Positions 16,803 to 27,179 are shown, counted from the stretch's first letter. The stretch: 64,000 bases of DNA from Symsagittifera roscoffensis (GCF_963678635.1 NC_087068.1:43363649-43427648), one strand, 5' to 3'. Numbers and translations are program-made. Notes: generated by a model not told the origin, from the sequence alone.

Positions 16803-19800
16803 CGCTCCTGTCTTGTTCCATCATGGCGTCATGGCCTATCCTGCGGACTTTGAGTTCCTCTTCACCCAAATAGATCTGCCCTATTTGGTCATCATCTTTT
16901 GTTACATAAGTCCTGGTGTAGATACTGATCCCATCCACGTTCAGCATCACTTGATACGGCCCATAGACTTCTAGGTAGCGTCCATGAAGTTTCTTCATGC
17001 GAGGGCCACCCGTGGTTAGTAGTGCCCTCACAGCCCTCGACTCGGTGCGTGGCTCCATCTGCCTCAGATAGTCTGCATATGTGTCCAAATGCATCAAAGT
17101 GAACTCAGATGGTTCACTCAGATTTCTGATTACCTGATGCCCTGCCACCGAGATTATCGACTGTATTTTACTTCCTTGCGGTGCCATACCAAACCTCTGA
17201 CCAGAGATAACATTAAGTTTCATGCTCAAGCTGCTTGGTGCTTTTGCCTCTTCAACTTCCGTTGCTTCAAAGGCGTTCAGTTGCTCCTGTAATTTTTCAT
17301 TCTCCAGCTCGAGTTTCACCTTTTGCTCAATCTCTTTTGTCACTAGTTCCTGCTGTACTCTATTTATAGCATCCCTCGCAGCTGCCCTATAATCGATTTT
17401 GAAGTCATCGGCCGCAGTTGCTGGTTCCGGTTCATGTGCTTCCTCTGTTACCGCTTGCATCTTCTTTGCCACCAGCTCTTGAGGTTTATCCTTTCTGCGT
17501 GCCTCCGCTTCACTCAAAAGTCGAGCCTTGCTGGCTTTCACTCCTGACAAAGCTTCTTCATGTCTTGGATGCTTGATGTCTGCCACTGCATCCCAGAATT
17601 GCGGACAATCTGATTTAAAATGACCTTCCAAGTTACAAAAGAAACACCTCGGGCCGAATTTCGCAATTACTCCTCTCATGAAATCCTCATGATCCAACTC
17701 TGACGCATCTTCGTCCTCGAGGCTAAAGCTTATTGCTTTCATGCCTTGTTTGTAAGCTGGGCATGCTGACACATGATGGTCTGTTGAACTGCAATTAGCA
17801 CAAGAACGTCTCTTGTCCATATCATCCCTCGGTTTGTACCAGTTGTTCCCTTGGTTTGCTGGTCCGTTGTTAAAATTGCCATAATTGTTCTTGTAATATC
17901 CAGATCTCGAAGGAGGTTTCAACAAAAGATACTCTTTTGATTTGAGCCTCAACTCCTCCGGTGTTGGCGCATTAGTTGATAGTGGTGTGTAATGCGTTGC
18001 TAGCATCGTACGAAGTTCATCATTTTTCACACCATCGATGAATTTTGAGGCTACGGCCAGGTTCATCCTTCGGTTTGACTCATCCGGTTGGCTGCGTCTT
18101 CTCAGCATTTCCAAATCATCGAGAAACTTGTCTATTGTTTCATCTTCTCGTTGCCTCCGTTTCTCGAAGCGCATCATCGCCTGGTGCCCCTGCACCCCTG
18201 ATCCGAAACGGTTTAACAAGATTTCGAAGATTTTCTCAGCAGTGTCACGTTGATACTGTTTCTTGGCCATGACACAGTTCAGGGCTGTCCCTTCTAAGTT
18301 GCTGGTGAGCGCGCTGCATTCCTGTCTCTCCGACAAGTCCTCTTCCTCGAAATGCAGCTTCATTACCTCTATCCAGGTATCAATACAGCCATCAGATTCG
18401 TCTTTGTAGCATCTTGGTTTCTTAAAGACTCTTCTGGACTTCTCACTGCGTTCATTGGTTCTTGATAACCTCGTCAGGAATGTCTCTAAAGACCTGTTCA
18501 GGGGTTCAAATGCTGTGGCCATTGCCGTAGCATCCCTTGAGTGTCCCGCTTGAGTGTCCTCACACCTTGTCGAAGGCTCTGTGTGCGGTGCATCCCTGCA
18601 ATCCGAATCACCATGAGCGTTTCCCGCTTGGCCCATGTGACTCCTCCTCGGGCTTGTATGCCCCATGTTGCCAGAATCGCTTCTCCCAGTCGCATGTGTG
18701 CTTTGCGTTGGTCGTTCGTTCGAGGTTTGTCTGTTCCCCGTTGAACTTGCTCTACTGTTCGGGCCCCATGCTGTATTACCCCTTGTGGCATAGCCTGATG
18801 AACTGCCCCTGCCTCTAGTGGATCCATACGTCTTCCTCCTTTGATGTTCATTGAAGTTCACCCTCGGTTCCCTGCTGGGACCTCCCGAGTTCGGCTCTCC
18901 TTCTTTTGGTCCATTCTTGCTGCTTAGTAGCCCGTCCAACCTATCCATGATAGCCTGAGTTCGCCTCTCCATCATCGCGTCTATCTTTGTGTCAAGAGAC
19001 CCAAGAGACTGCTCTTGCTGAATTCTTAACTTCTCCATGTCGGCTCTTAAGCGTAACTCCCTCTGTTCCGCCTCTCTTGTCATTCGCGACAAGTTCCTCG
19101 TCATATGTTCGTCCGTTCTTTCTTTCAAGCGTTTTTCGCTTCTGTCAACTTCTTGTCTGTTGCGGTTTATTTCTTCCCGCAGACTTTCTCTTTCAATGTG
19201 AACTGCTCTTTCTAGTTCACTCATCCTTATCGACATCTGTTCATTTTGTTCTCCTAAACTGCCCACTATGTTGTTTAAGGCTTCCTCTAGTGCTGCCCCG
19301 TTATCCATGAGTGGCGTCACTAGTGGTGGTGTAACCCTGTCGGTCCCAGGTAACTTCGTGCTTGTCGAGGTCCGGGCCTTGACTCTCTGCTTCAACGTCT
19401 TTTCATTATTTAATTCAGGATCCATTAACGCGTTGCCAAGCCCTCTGGTTCTACTCTCTCCAGGTTGTGGCTCCGAACTTGTCCTAATCGCGAAGTCCTT
19501 TGACTGGCCCGGTGTGTTTGCCTCTTTGCTTATCGTTGTCACTACACCAAATTTGTCCATGGTTCCAGTCTCTCTTCCGACGTGTGCCTCACTCTCCTGG
19601 ATCGAACTATTGAGGCTGACTTGAGATCCAAAGTCCCCTTGCTCCTCTTCATCCTCTTCCTCCTGGGACTCACAATCGTTTCCTGCTCCTCCTCCCATGC
19701 TGAATGGAAAGATGTTTCCGAAGGTGTTCTTCATTCTTTCTGAGAACGATGATGAGGTTGTTTGTTTCCCAGTTCCGCTTGCCATCATAGTGTTGTCTGT

Positions 19801-20202
19801 CGGAGATCTTCTAGTTGCCGTTACTTCAGTTGAGATGTCGGACAGTTCCGACATCTCTTCTCGATCCAATGTCCCGGTGGAAGTGGCAAAATCATGGCCT
19901 TGTTCTACCGGGGTTGATTCACTCGCCAGCCTTCTGCCACTTCCTTCCAATCCATTTACTCCCTGGTTGTCGTTCATGGTATGGTCCGTATTGACCTCCA
20001 CTTCTAATAGTTCTCTTCGCTCTTCTGAGGTCTTCTGACTTCTCGTTTCAACCATTCTGCCTGAAACCGTCTCCTCTTTATAGGACCGGGATCGCTTGAT
20101 CCAATCCACAAAAGGATCGGTCATCGTTTTTCTTTGCTTTTCAGGTATGAATTTCCTAGAGCTATTACCTCGTTTTGGTATCCTTGACTTGTCTAAACTC
20201 AT
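16564..20202 (-). CDS. gag: Gag polyprotein
   Basis: The frame has 1212 codons from an ATG at 20202. Gag forms the particle that packages element RNA. Order: Ser/Thr-rich N-terminal region with no known motif (1-300), a long coiled coil (about 305-425, heavily E/R/K/L), a Gly/Arg/Ser-rich segment (about 430-560), a capsid-like helical domain of retrotransposon gag type (about 585-770), and two CCHC zinc knuckles, both C-x2-C-x4-H-x4-C (near 798 and 851). A second helical/coiled segment then leads to a beta-rich region before the protease. The final 80 codons overlap the protease frame by 239 nt and probably represent out-of-frame read-through after the break. At 1.2 kilo-residues it is much longer than typical gypsy gag proteins. 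Confidence 0.92.
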   Translation of the reverse strand: MSLDKSRIPKRGNSSRKFIPEKQRKTMTDPFVDWIKRSRSYKEETVSGRMVETRSQKTSEERRELLEVEVNTDHTMNDNQGVNGLEGSGRRLASESTPVEQGHDFATSTGTLDREEMSELSDISTEVTATRRSPTDNTMMASGTGKQTTSSSFSERMKNTFGNIFPFSMGGGAGNDCESQEEEDEEEQGDFGSQVSLNSSIQESEAHVGRETGTMDKFGVVTTISKEANTPGQSKDFAIRTSSEPQPGESRTRGLGNALMDPELNNEKTLKQRVKARTSTSTKLPGTDRVTPPLVTPLMDNGAALEEALNNIVGSLGEQNEQMSIRMSELERAVHIERESLREEINRNRQEVDRSEKRLKERTDEHMTRNLSRMTREAEQRELRLRADMEKLRIQQEQSLGSLDTKIDAMMERRTQAIMDRLDGLLSSKNGPKEGEPNSGGPSREPRVNFNEHQRRKTYGSTRGRGSSSGYATRGNTAWGPNSRASSTGNRQTSNERPTQSTHATGRSDSGNMGHTSPRRSHMGQAGNAHGDSDCRDAPHTEPSTRCEDTQAGHSRDATAMATAFEPLNRSLETFLTRLSRTNERSEKSRRVFKKPRCYKDESDGCIDTWIEVMKLHFEEEDLSERQECSALTSNLEGTALNCVMAKKQYQRDTAEKIFEILLNRFGSGVQGHQAMMRFEKRRQREDETIDKFLDDLEMLRRRSQPDESNRRMNLAVASKFIDGVKNDELRTMLATHYTPLSTNAPTPEELRLKSKEYLLLKPPSRSGYYKNNYGNFNNGPANQGNNWYKPRDDMDKRRSCANCSSTDHHVSACPAYKQGMKAISFSLEDEDASELDHEDFMRGVIAKFGPRCFFCNLEGHFKSDCPQFWDAVADIKHPRHEEALSGVKASKARLLSEAEARRKDKPQELVAKKMQAVTEEAHEPEPATAADDFKIDYRAAARDAINRVQQELVTKEIEQKVKLELENEKLQEQLNAFEATEVEEAKAPSSLSMKLNVISGQRFGMAPQGSKIQSIISVAGHQVIRNLSEPSEFTLMHLDTYADYLRQMEPRTESRAVRALLTTGGPRMKKLHGRYLEVYGPYQVMLNVDGISIYTRTYVTKDDDQIGQIYLGEEELKVRRIGHDAMMEQDRSGGECDADKNLGKNGLHTGRSDSYEPTTGGRKSRSHLRSRKNTDNGPSHGRTRPLDELPGGRESGRRRPIHLGQRFCQEF

Positions 20203-20977
20203 TCTTTATTTGTCACTTTCCTATGCCTACTCTTGACTCAATTGCTAGAGACCTTATAGTTTTATTAACAATAATAATGACACAACACAATAAATTTCAC
20301 CAGATTCTACTAAATAGTGACCACGAATCCCTGTATGTTGTCAGAGTACAGTTTGTATAAAATTTATTCACACTAGCCGATTATCGGTCCAAAGATCTGG
20401 AAACTAGCACAATATGATGTTATCAGTCAATTTTAAAAGATAGTGTACTCACTACCCAATCAAGCACAGTTCAGGTTGATTTAAAATCAAAAACAAAAAT
20501 TTATATTGACACAATATGAATGTATATTTAAAAAAACGTATGTGTCTTGTACTCTTAGTCGGTCGCAGTACAATAGTCGAACCTGTCTTTTAAAGAAAAA
20601 GCTTTCTCTGCTTGGTGCTGCACCAAACAGACAAAACTTTGAAGGCAGTTATTTGCTCAAGTGGGCGTCTATTGCACCCACCGAGTATTGTGTTACCTAT
20701 CTGCCTTCGGACTGCCCGAGCTAGACCTACTAAAATCCTCAGGGCAGTCACTTTTCCCAAAAACGTATTATGTTTCAATCCACACCAATGAGTCACGCTC
20801 TTTTTAATTTAGACTTAGTGTCGCGAATATCCGAGTTCGGACCTGTTTTGTATTAGTCTGGTTCTTTTTGAAAGGCAAGTTACCAGTGCAGTCACTGATA
20901 CCTAGCCTGTGTATTAATAACCTAATACCTCTCGCTTTTTAGTCTTTCTTTCGTTTACCTAAGTCCTTAATAAAATA
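20203..20977. other. Non-coding leader upstream of gag
   Basis: This is AT-rich sequence with stops in all frames and no ORF I would support. It begins directly upstream of the gag ATG and is probably the gag-proximal part of the element's 5' untranslated leader. No primer-binding site or splice signal could be assigned. Confidence 0.5.
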
Positions 20978-22700
20978 ATACCCCTCCGGATTGGCACAAA
21001 TAGGACCCTTCCGGACTGTCAGAATATAGACCCCTCCGGATTGGGACCCCTCCGAGTTAGTTAATAGTAGACCCCTCCGGATTGGGACCCCTCCGAGTTA
21101 GTTAATAGTAGACCCCTCCGGATTTGGACCCCTCCGAATTAGCAACTATAAGACCCCTCCGGATTCGGACCCCTCCGGTTTTGTGGAAAGTAGACCCCTC
21201 CGGATTCGGACCCCTCTGACTTTGAAAAATTTCGACCCCTCCGGATTGGGAGCCCTTAGCTCTGTCAAAGTAGCTTTTCGTAGTTTTCTTAATTTCAGCT
21301 TATACCCCTCCGGATACGTTCTGCGTTGCTTTTATGCTGTTTGAATTAACTGGGAAGGGTATAGGGTCCTTTCCTAGACCCCTCCGGATTGAAGTTAAGG
21401 CACTTATTTGACAATTCACACTAACGGTGAAGGGTCTTATCACTTGCCTAATTTCGACTCTATTATGGTTGTCTTGTGCCTTCAGCCCTCCCTTTTTGTC
21501 TAGAACTGTCCTAAGTTACTTAGTTCAATCGCTATCAACTTTTGGTAGGGGTATAAGGGTTTTTCAGAAAAATTTATAAAACGTGAAGGGTGTACCCCTC
21601 CGGATTTGTGTAATTTGCTAAAAACAATCTCAAAAAATTTTCTCGCTCGCTTTTTCGAGTAATTCTCTTTCCTACTAGTAAGTTCAGCTAATTTCTGATC
21701 TAATGGTACCAAGATTGACTCGATATGCTCTGTAGTTCCAAAGTTATTAACCAAAACGTCTTTTTTCCAAACTCAAAAATTTTATCTCTTATAGGTTCCG
21801 CCCAACTTTTTCCGCAAATCTGGTCCTTTCGACCTAAAAATTATTGATCTGAGCTCACAAGGCCTATACTCTTCTAGTTCAATGCAAAAGACCCGATCTA
21901 AAACGCTTTTGTAGAATAAATTTGCGAAAAACTATGCTACCTGGACCCCTCCGGATTGATGAATCCACCAAATCAAACACGTTATGTTCGATTTCTCTGC
22001 AACCCGGAAAGCTTTCGGGTAGCGGGTTTTAAAACTCGTAGATTCACTAGTGGACGTTGTCCGAACAACTATTTTTACTGTCCTAACTCAAAGATTTCAA
22101 AAAATTTTCTGATTTTATAGTGTTTCTTACTATCAAAAAAATGGGAAAATTTGGTTTTTGGTACCAAACTAGTTCCAACCACTTCCGAACTAAGGTTAAC
22201 CGGTTCTACCTATTACAGTAGTGCAGTTACAATGTAACACACTAACTTAGCGCTTTTTTCCGTTTCAAAAAATATCGATATCTCAAAAATCGCGACTTGT
22301 GGGGGGATCAAAATATCGCTATTTTGACCCTAAAAACCGGTCTGTTTTCGTTGTTTTTCACTGAAAAACGATATAAGACTATTAATATAGGCTATATAAG
22401 TAATAATATTAGTAATACTATACCCCTCCGGGTTTGTTTATTATCCGAATTAAGGTGCTTAACTCGGATATTCGCAGTTCGGTGAAGGGTCACTACAGTG
22501 CAGCACTGTCGAGCCCCCCACAGATTACTATCTTACTTTTTGTACCAAAAGGGATACAAAACTTGTTAACAATACCCAACAGTCGATTGTTGTTGTCGTT
22601 GAGCCCCTTCTTGTTGCTCCTTGTACTGCTTGCCGGATCGGTCTTCACCCAGGACCCTTCCGAATTGAGCGCAAATCAGCTGACCCTTCCGGATTGAGCG
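20978..22700. repeat. Interspersed ACCCCTCCGGATT motif array
   Basis: The 13-14 bp motif ACCCCTCCGGATT, or a one- or two-base variant, recurs at least fifteen times. It is densest at 20984-21260, often as a pair such as CCTCCGGATT-GGG-ACCCCTCCGAGTT. Sparser copies occur near 21304, 21377, 21594, 21943, 22423, 22649 and 22682, and one lies near 23725. Spacing varies, so this is not a simple satellite and not a CRISPR array. On the element's own strand the motif reads AATCCGGAGGGGT. Confidence 0.85.
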
Positions 22701-24149
22701 CAATTTATCATTAACGTGCTTAAATGCTCAAATAACCCTACAGTACAAGCCTCACAAACGGGCTACAAAACTGCTCGTAACAATCCTGACTGATATAAAT
22801 GCTTGTAATGACAATATATCTATCAACAACAAACGGGGGGGTTGAATCACATCTTGTCTGGGGGGATGATTTCTACTGATTTTTTACTTTTTTACTGTTT
22901 TTGGTTTTTTCGGTTATTTTTTATGTTTTTTGTTTTTCTTGGGTACTATACTACTTTTTGTTTGGTTTTGCTTATATCTTTAAGTGTTTTTGGTCACAAA
23001 CCACTCAGGGGATGAGGGGTTCATGATTCCCCCCACCCTTCCTGGTTCGTGAATTTTCGGTCTTAACTAGGTTAAAAAACTATTCACGGTAATCCGGAAG
23101 GCTTCCGCGTTCCGAACTACCCTTCCGCCCCGGCAGTTTAGGCCTATTAAGGGCGTTAATGTGAGCATCCGCTCGGCGCGGAGTGCTCGTTAACGGTTCC
23201 GCCGGTCATGATGTTATGAAAGAATAACACCCAGGAGCGCCATAAAAACATACATGTAACAATCGCCCGGAAGATACATATCGACGGATAACAAAACTAA
23301 GTCTTAAGACGACTGGCTAGCGTCTAAACAGAGCTTTGCATGTTTTTCACCGTCTCTACCAAGCCAGTACTTTTCGGTGGTCTTTTCTAACATCGGGTCG
23401 ACAAAAACATTACTGTTCTCCAGCTTCGACCAGAACGCTCAAATTAACTGAATTACATGCAAAAATAGTGAGCTCATGGCTGGGTCTCAGTATCCCCAGA
23501 CCACGAGGTTACTCCTAAAAACAGGGCTACTACTTATTATATTACTATTGTTTTTGTTCAGTAGATAAAAATCATCATCTCCATCGAAGATGGATCAACC
23601 CTTTCCCCCCCAACTCTTAGCACCTCATCCTTGTCAAAACTAATCCAAATATCAATTAAATTCAAGTCAGGGCATGACAGGATGCTAAAAGTTCATATGA
23701 GTCAATAAAAGTTTTCCGTCCCGAGACCCTTCCGGATTCTTGAATCCGGCGAATCAAGCTCCTTAAGTTCGATTTCACGACAACACGGAAGGCTGGTTTC
23801 TTACCCTTCACCGTTGTTCGCAACGGCCTTGCAACTATTGTAGCAGCACAATAGTTGCAACTCGGAACGTTCTCTGCAATCTGCTGCTGTTTTTCTTCAA
23901 TTTCGACTTCTTCAATTTCGATAAAGTTGTTCTCGTCAGCGCAACTAATGTTGTTGTTCTGTTTTTTCACTCGTTTTTGTTAAAAATGGCCGTTTCAGCA
24001 TTTCTCAGAAATGTGACGTCATCATTCGAATTTTTGAAATTTTAAAATACTAGAATATTCCAGCCTTCACCGTTTGGCTAAACGTTCCAATAACGCCCTT
24101 AGTTCATAAAAACTACCAATCCGGAAGGCTTACTGCTAAAATTCCGAAT
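22701..24149. other. LTR-like and leader sequence, no genes
   Basis: No credible ORF is present. A poly-T-rich stretch (22.87-23.0 kb) is followed by a segment (23.04-23.62 kb) that matches, in blocks, the LTR-like parts of Q1 and Q2. Shared blocks include CATGTAACARTCGCC, TAAAAACAGGG and GATGGATCAACC. The stretch 23.73-23.80 kb resembles 21.95-22.02 kb, suggesting an internal duplication of leader sequence. LTR termini could not be placed. Confidence 0.45.
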
Positions 24150-24169
24150 TCTGCAGAGATTGCATTTTT

Positions 24170-25824
24170 CACATTCTGGTCGAATGTCACATTAGCTAAG
24201 GTACACAAGGATGAGACACCCCTACGACCTGTACTATCACTTCCCGGCAGCTCGTATGAGAATCTAAACAAAATGCTTGCAAAGTTTTTTGACAACATCG
24301 ATGGAGCAAATATAGAAACCAATACCAAAGAGGCTAGAGAAAAAATAGAAAACATTGCTCTAGATCCGGATGAAACCATAATATCTCTTGATGTGAAAAG
24401 TTTGTACACCAACGTTCCCCTGAAGGAGGCAATTGAAATTGCTTTACAGAAGCTGTACAGCCAGGAGTCTCCTCCTGAAATTCAAAGAGCAACCATGAAA
24501 AGGCTTTTGAATATGGCGGTCAGCAAAGTATATTTCAAGTGTAATGATTCATGGTATGTACAAGTTGATGGTTTAGCAATGGGCGCGTCCCTCGCTGTAA
24601 TTCTGGCAAACTTATGGCTGAAAGAATACGAATTTGCTCTACGACAACAAATACCGGTGGGAACGGGCGTACAGCAAATTAATGACAAAAACGGCTTGTG
24701 CCCATGTTGCAGCAGGAAAGTCACATATAGATCAAAGGGGGTTGAATGCGAGAGTTGCCGAAACTGGTATCATCTAAAATGCGGAAAAATATCCGATGAC
24801 GTATACGCATCAATAACCGAGATAGTCTGGTACTGTGAAAGCTGCTGCCGAGCTAAGAACAAGGAGAAGGATACTCCCCAGGTGAAATTGTTCCTCAGGT
24901 ATGTGGATGACATTGTTAGAACAGTCAGAGGGGAGCGAGCCGAGTTGTCTTCTCGATGCCGCCAATTCTCTTCATCCAAATTTGCAGTTCACTCTAGAGA
25001 AAACTAATTCGGAGGGGAATTTGCCGTTCCTGGATTTGAACATAAATGTATCGCAGGATAGGCGTGTAACTTGCAGTTCGTATCAAAAACCAACAGATAC
25101 AGGGACTATACTAAACTATAGAAGCTGCGCCCCAACTCAGTATAAGCGTAGTTTTATCCAAGGCACTGTACACAGGGTTTTTAGGAGTACATCTAGCTGG
25201 GAGCAATTTGATAAGGCTATGGAAACTAATAGGGCGCAATGGCTGACAAATCAGTACCCTGAAAATTGGTCCGCAAAGGTGGCTTCAGACGCCTTGTGCA
25301 AGATCATCGAGGGTAAAGGCAAGCCCCTGGATAGTGACAGGGGTTTGTCAGTTCAATCACCAAAGGATGAGAAGCCCCCAATGCTGATGGTGCAATATAG
25401 AGGTAACCAGAGCCAATATTTTGCTAACAGGTTACGAAAATTAACGAACGTTCAAGTGGTTTTCACCACAAGAAAACTACAATCATGTTTACCATCACTG
25501 AAGTCAGCATTCTCTAATGTCCTCAAGTCAAGAGTGGTTTAAAAACTGTCATGTAGTGGATGCACTTCCACCTATGTCGGACAAACTGTTCGACATTTGA
25601 CCACTAGAATTGAGGAACATAAGAAAGCAGACTCACCGGTAGGCCTCCACCTTCAGCAATGCCAACTTGAGGGAAAGAGCGCAGATCTTAGTTGGGAAAT
25701 TATAGATAGGTCAAACAACCAAACAAAATTGCTAACACTAGAGGCAATACATATCAGGAAAGAGAAACCGGGCTTGAACACGCGCGATGAGTTTAGGAGC
25801 AGGGAGTTAACACTGAAAATTTAG
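24170..25824 (+). pseudogene. Penelope-like RT with internal PHD finger, plus GIY-YIG endonuclease
   Basis: The RT shows the Penelope signature: LAKVHKDETPLRPV upstream, SLDVKSLYTNVP (motif A, about 24390-24425), GLAMGAS (motif B, about 24570) and YVDD (24900-24911). Between motifs B and C, at 24699-24845, an in-frame C4HC3 PHD-type finger is inserted (C-x2-C, C-x2-C-x4-H-x2-C, W-x-C-x2-C). After YVDD the frame shifts by +1 within about 24915-25000 and runs to a TAA at 25540. The same frame continues past that stop with YVGQT and TTRIEEHKK of a GIY-YIG nuclease and ends at 25824. The damage is thus one frameshift, one nonsense codon and a missing 5' end. RT family certain, PHD assignment strong. 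Confidence 0.85.
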
Positions 25825-26092
25825 TCGCAAAATATTTTTTTGGTTTTTTATTCAAAACGTACATGTCTAATTCGAAATTATGACTCAGAAACTTCCAGAC
25901 AATTTAATTTTAAAATGTTTAATTAATTTTAGAGGTTAAAAGTATTTTAATCTTAATAGTAATTTAGAGGTCAACTGTGATTGGCTAATTTTTTATCATG
26001 ATGGTTTAGAACCAAATTGTATGTGATTTATTGTAAATAACATTTGTAAATTGATGTTTTATCGTCATTTAGAGTAGTTAATTGTAAAAATC

Positions 26093-26125
26093 CTGACGAT
26101 GCACATAGTTGCGAAAACGTTTGAA
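26093..26125 (+). ncRNA. Hammerhead-like ribozyme core at PLE 3' end (candidate)
   Basis: CTGACGA (26093-26099, fits CUGANGA) is followed by a 13-nt segment that can form a short GCA/TGC stem, then GAAA (26113-26116) and the self-complementary ACGTTT region. Hammerhead motifs with very short stem III are known from Penelope-like elements, and the position downstream of the endonuclease fits. Stem I and the cleavage triplet were not convincingly identified, so the motif may be decayed. Confidence 0.5.
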
Positions 26126-26130
26126 ATTTA

Positions 26131-27170
26131 CTTTTTAGCAAAAATTTCTTTTAAAGGAAGTAACATTCTCCCGGAAGTATATACTAATGGAAAGAAAAGC
26201 TAGATCCCGAAACGATTTGTATCATTCGCCCAGAAATTACACAGCGACGGAGCGAAGCAGTGTCCCTATTGACGACTGACTGACGACAGTTACCTTAATT
26301 CTACTCGTTTTTGACCGTCTCGACCTAGTCACTTTTTTAAACCATTTTAGTGCCTATATTTATTACGTTAATTACTACTATTACGATTTTTTAAATTGCA
26401 GAAGAGGCCCTACCGTTTAGTTACGGGAAGTGCAAAAGCTGGATAGGGCCATACCAGAATTATAAAAATGCATTTATATCAGCAAACTCTATCATTTCAT
26501 CAAGGAAATTTTTAATCAGCATTGAATACATCGTCGTAATGTTAATAATTCTCAGCCGTCCTTTCTCTACAATAGCGCTAATAGAGTTCTCAATAAATTG
26601 AACTTTGCGCAGCAATCTGCAACCCCTTATACAAAGTATAGAGCTCCTCGGGAGCGCGAAGCTTATTTTAGTTTTTATGTAGTTTATAGATTCTGGATAG
26701 CTTTCTTACTATTAGTATTGTTCGTTTTATTAATTATTATCTGAACTCCAAAACAATACCTCAAAATCTCCTTAACTAAAACTTCTTTAATCTAGAAAAT
26801 TTCATTCAAATCGGGGTTCTCTGATAAATTTTTATCTCATCTCAAAAAAAATGTCCTACGAAACTTTTTAAAAAGTGTCATATGCAAATGAATATGAGTT
26901 CCCAAGATGATGATGGCTCAGTGCGAAAATATTTGGACTGCCAATCTAGTGATGTTGACTTGCACCTTAACTTGAAACCCAAGTCCTATTACCCTAATAT
27001 CCAAGATGTCATTCAATGTGATATATCTTGAATTAGCCTAATTGTTGTGGTAAACTTTTTAAATAGCGAATGTTTACACTAGTGAACGTTAGTGAGCGTT
27101 AAAGTAATAATACGGCTATGCGACTAATAAAAACAAGTCCCACGCCTCTAGCTTCGTGGGTGAAGAGTTT
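26131..27170. other. Intergenic stretch with LTR-like block and dispersed repeat
   Basis: No ORF is supported. The block 26160-26340 shares short blocks with 23.25-23.40 kb (TCGCCCRGAA, GCGACGGA, GACTG, CCGTCTC), consistent with a fragment of the giant element's LTR-like sequence. The block 26710-26855 is a diverged copy of 34820-34985. The rest is AT-rich and featureless to my reading. Confidence 0.45.
26710..26855. repeat. Dispersed repeat, copy 1
   Basis: CTGAACTCCAAAACAATACCTC, GGGTTCTCTGATAAATTT and CTCATCTCAAAAAAAA recur in the same order and spacing at 34820-34985. It lies just upstream of one CR1-like LINE; the other copy lies at the 3' side of a second LINE. Confidence 0.8.
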
Positions 27171-27179
27171 TGACTGGTA

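Larger units (their letters stand above)
1..23650 (-). mobile_element. Giant Ty3/gypsy-like LTR retroelement with accessory SGNH polyprotein (rearranged copy)
   Basis: All long reading frames in this span lie on the minus strand in the order gag, protease-RT-RNase H, integrase-macro, then a very long accessory frame (ORF-A/ORF-B). That is the order of a Ty3/gypsy element with an extra gene in the env position. The 5' side is a leader of about 3 kb without long ORFs, and 23.04-23.62 kb resembles the LTR-like segments at 51.2-51.7 and 56.6-57.1 kb. I could not place LTR ends, primer-binding site or polypurine tract. The 3' end lies beyond the window start. The copy is damaged: a frame change at the protease active site, another before integrase, a 16-bp duplication splitting the accessory frame, and a 4.65-kb tandem duplication. 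Right boundary is approximate. Confidence 0.8.
24150..26130 (+). mobile_element. Penelope-like element, 5' truncated
   Basis: The span holds an RT of Penelope type followed by a GIY-YIG endonuclease remnant and a 3' tail with a hammerhead-like core. The 5' end is lost within the N-terminal part of RT. Both flanks (23.0-23.6 and 26.16-26.34 kb) resemble the giant element's LTR-like sequence, so it may have inserted into such a segment. Boundaries are approximate. Confidence 0.85.

Noticed and set aside
20978-21260. Possible CRISPR-like array because of repeated motifs with varied spacers
   Set aside because: Motif is only 13 bp, spacing is irregular, there are no cas genes, and the context is clearly animal retroelement DNA.
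22800-23650. Exact LTR ends (TG..CA), primer-binding site and polypurine tract of the giant element
   Set aside because: G- and C-runs at 22.83, 23.03 and 51.13 kb were considered, but none could be matched at both ends, so no coordinates are claimed.
23662-23970. Minus-strand 102-codon ORF with an acidic N-terminal half
   Set aside because: Lies in leader/LTR-like sequence, with no motif and no counterpart in the Q units; probably chance.
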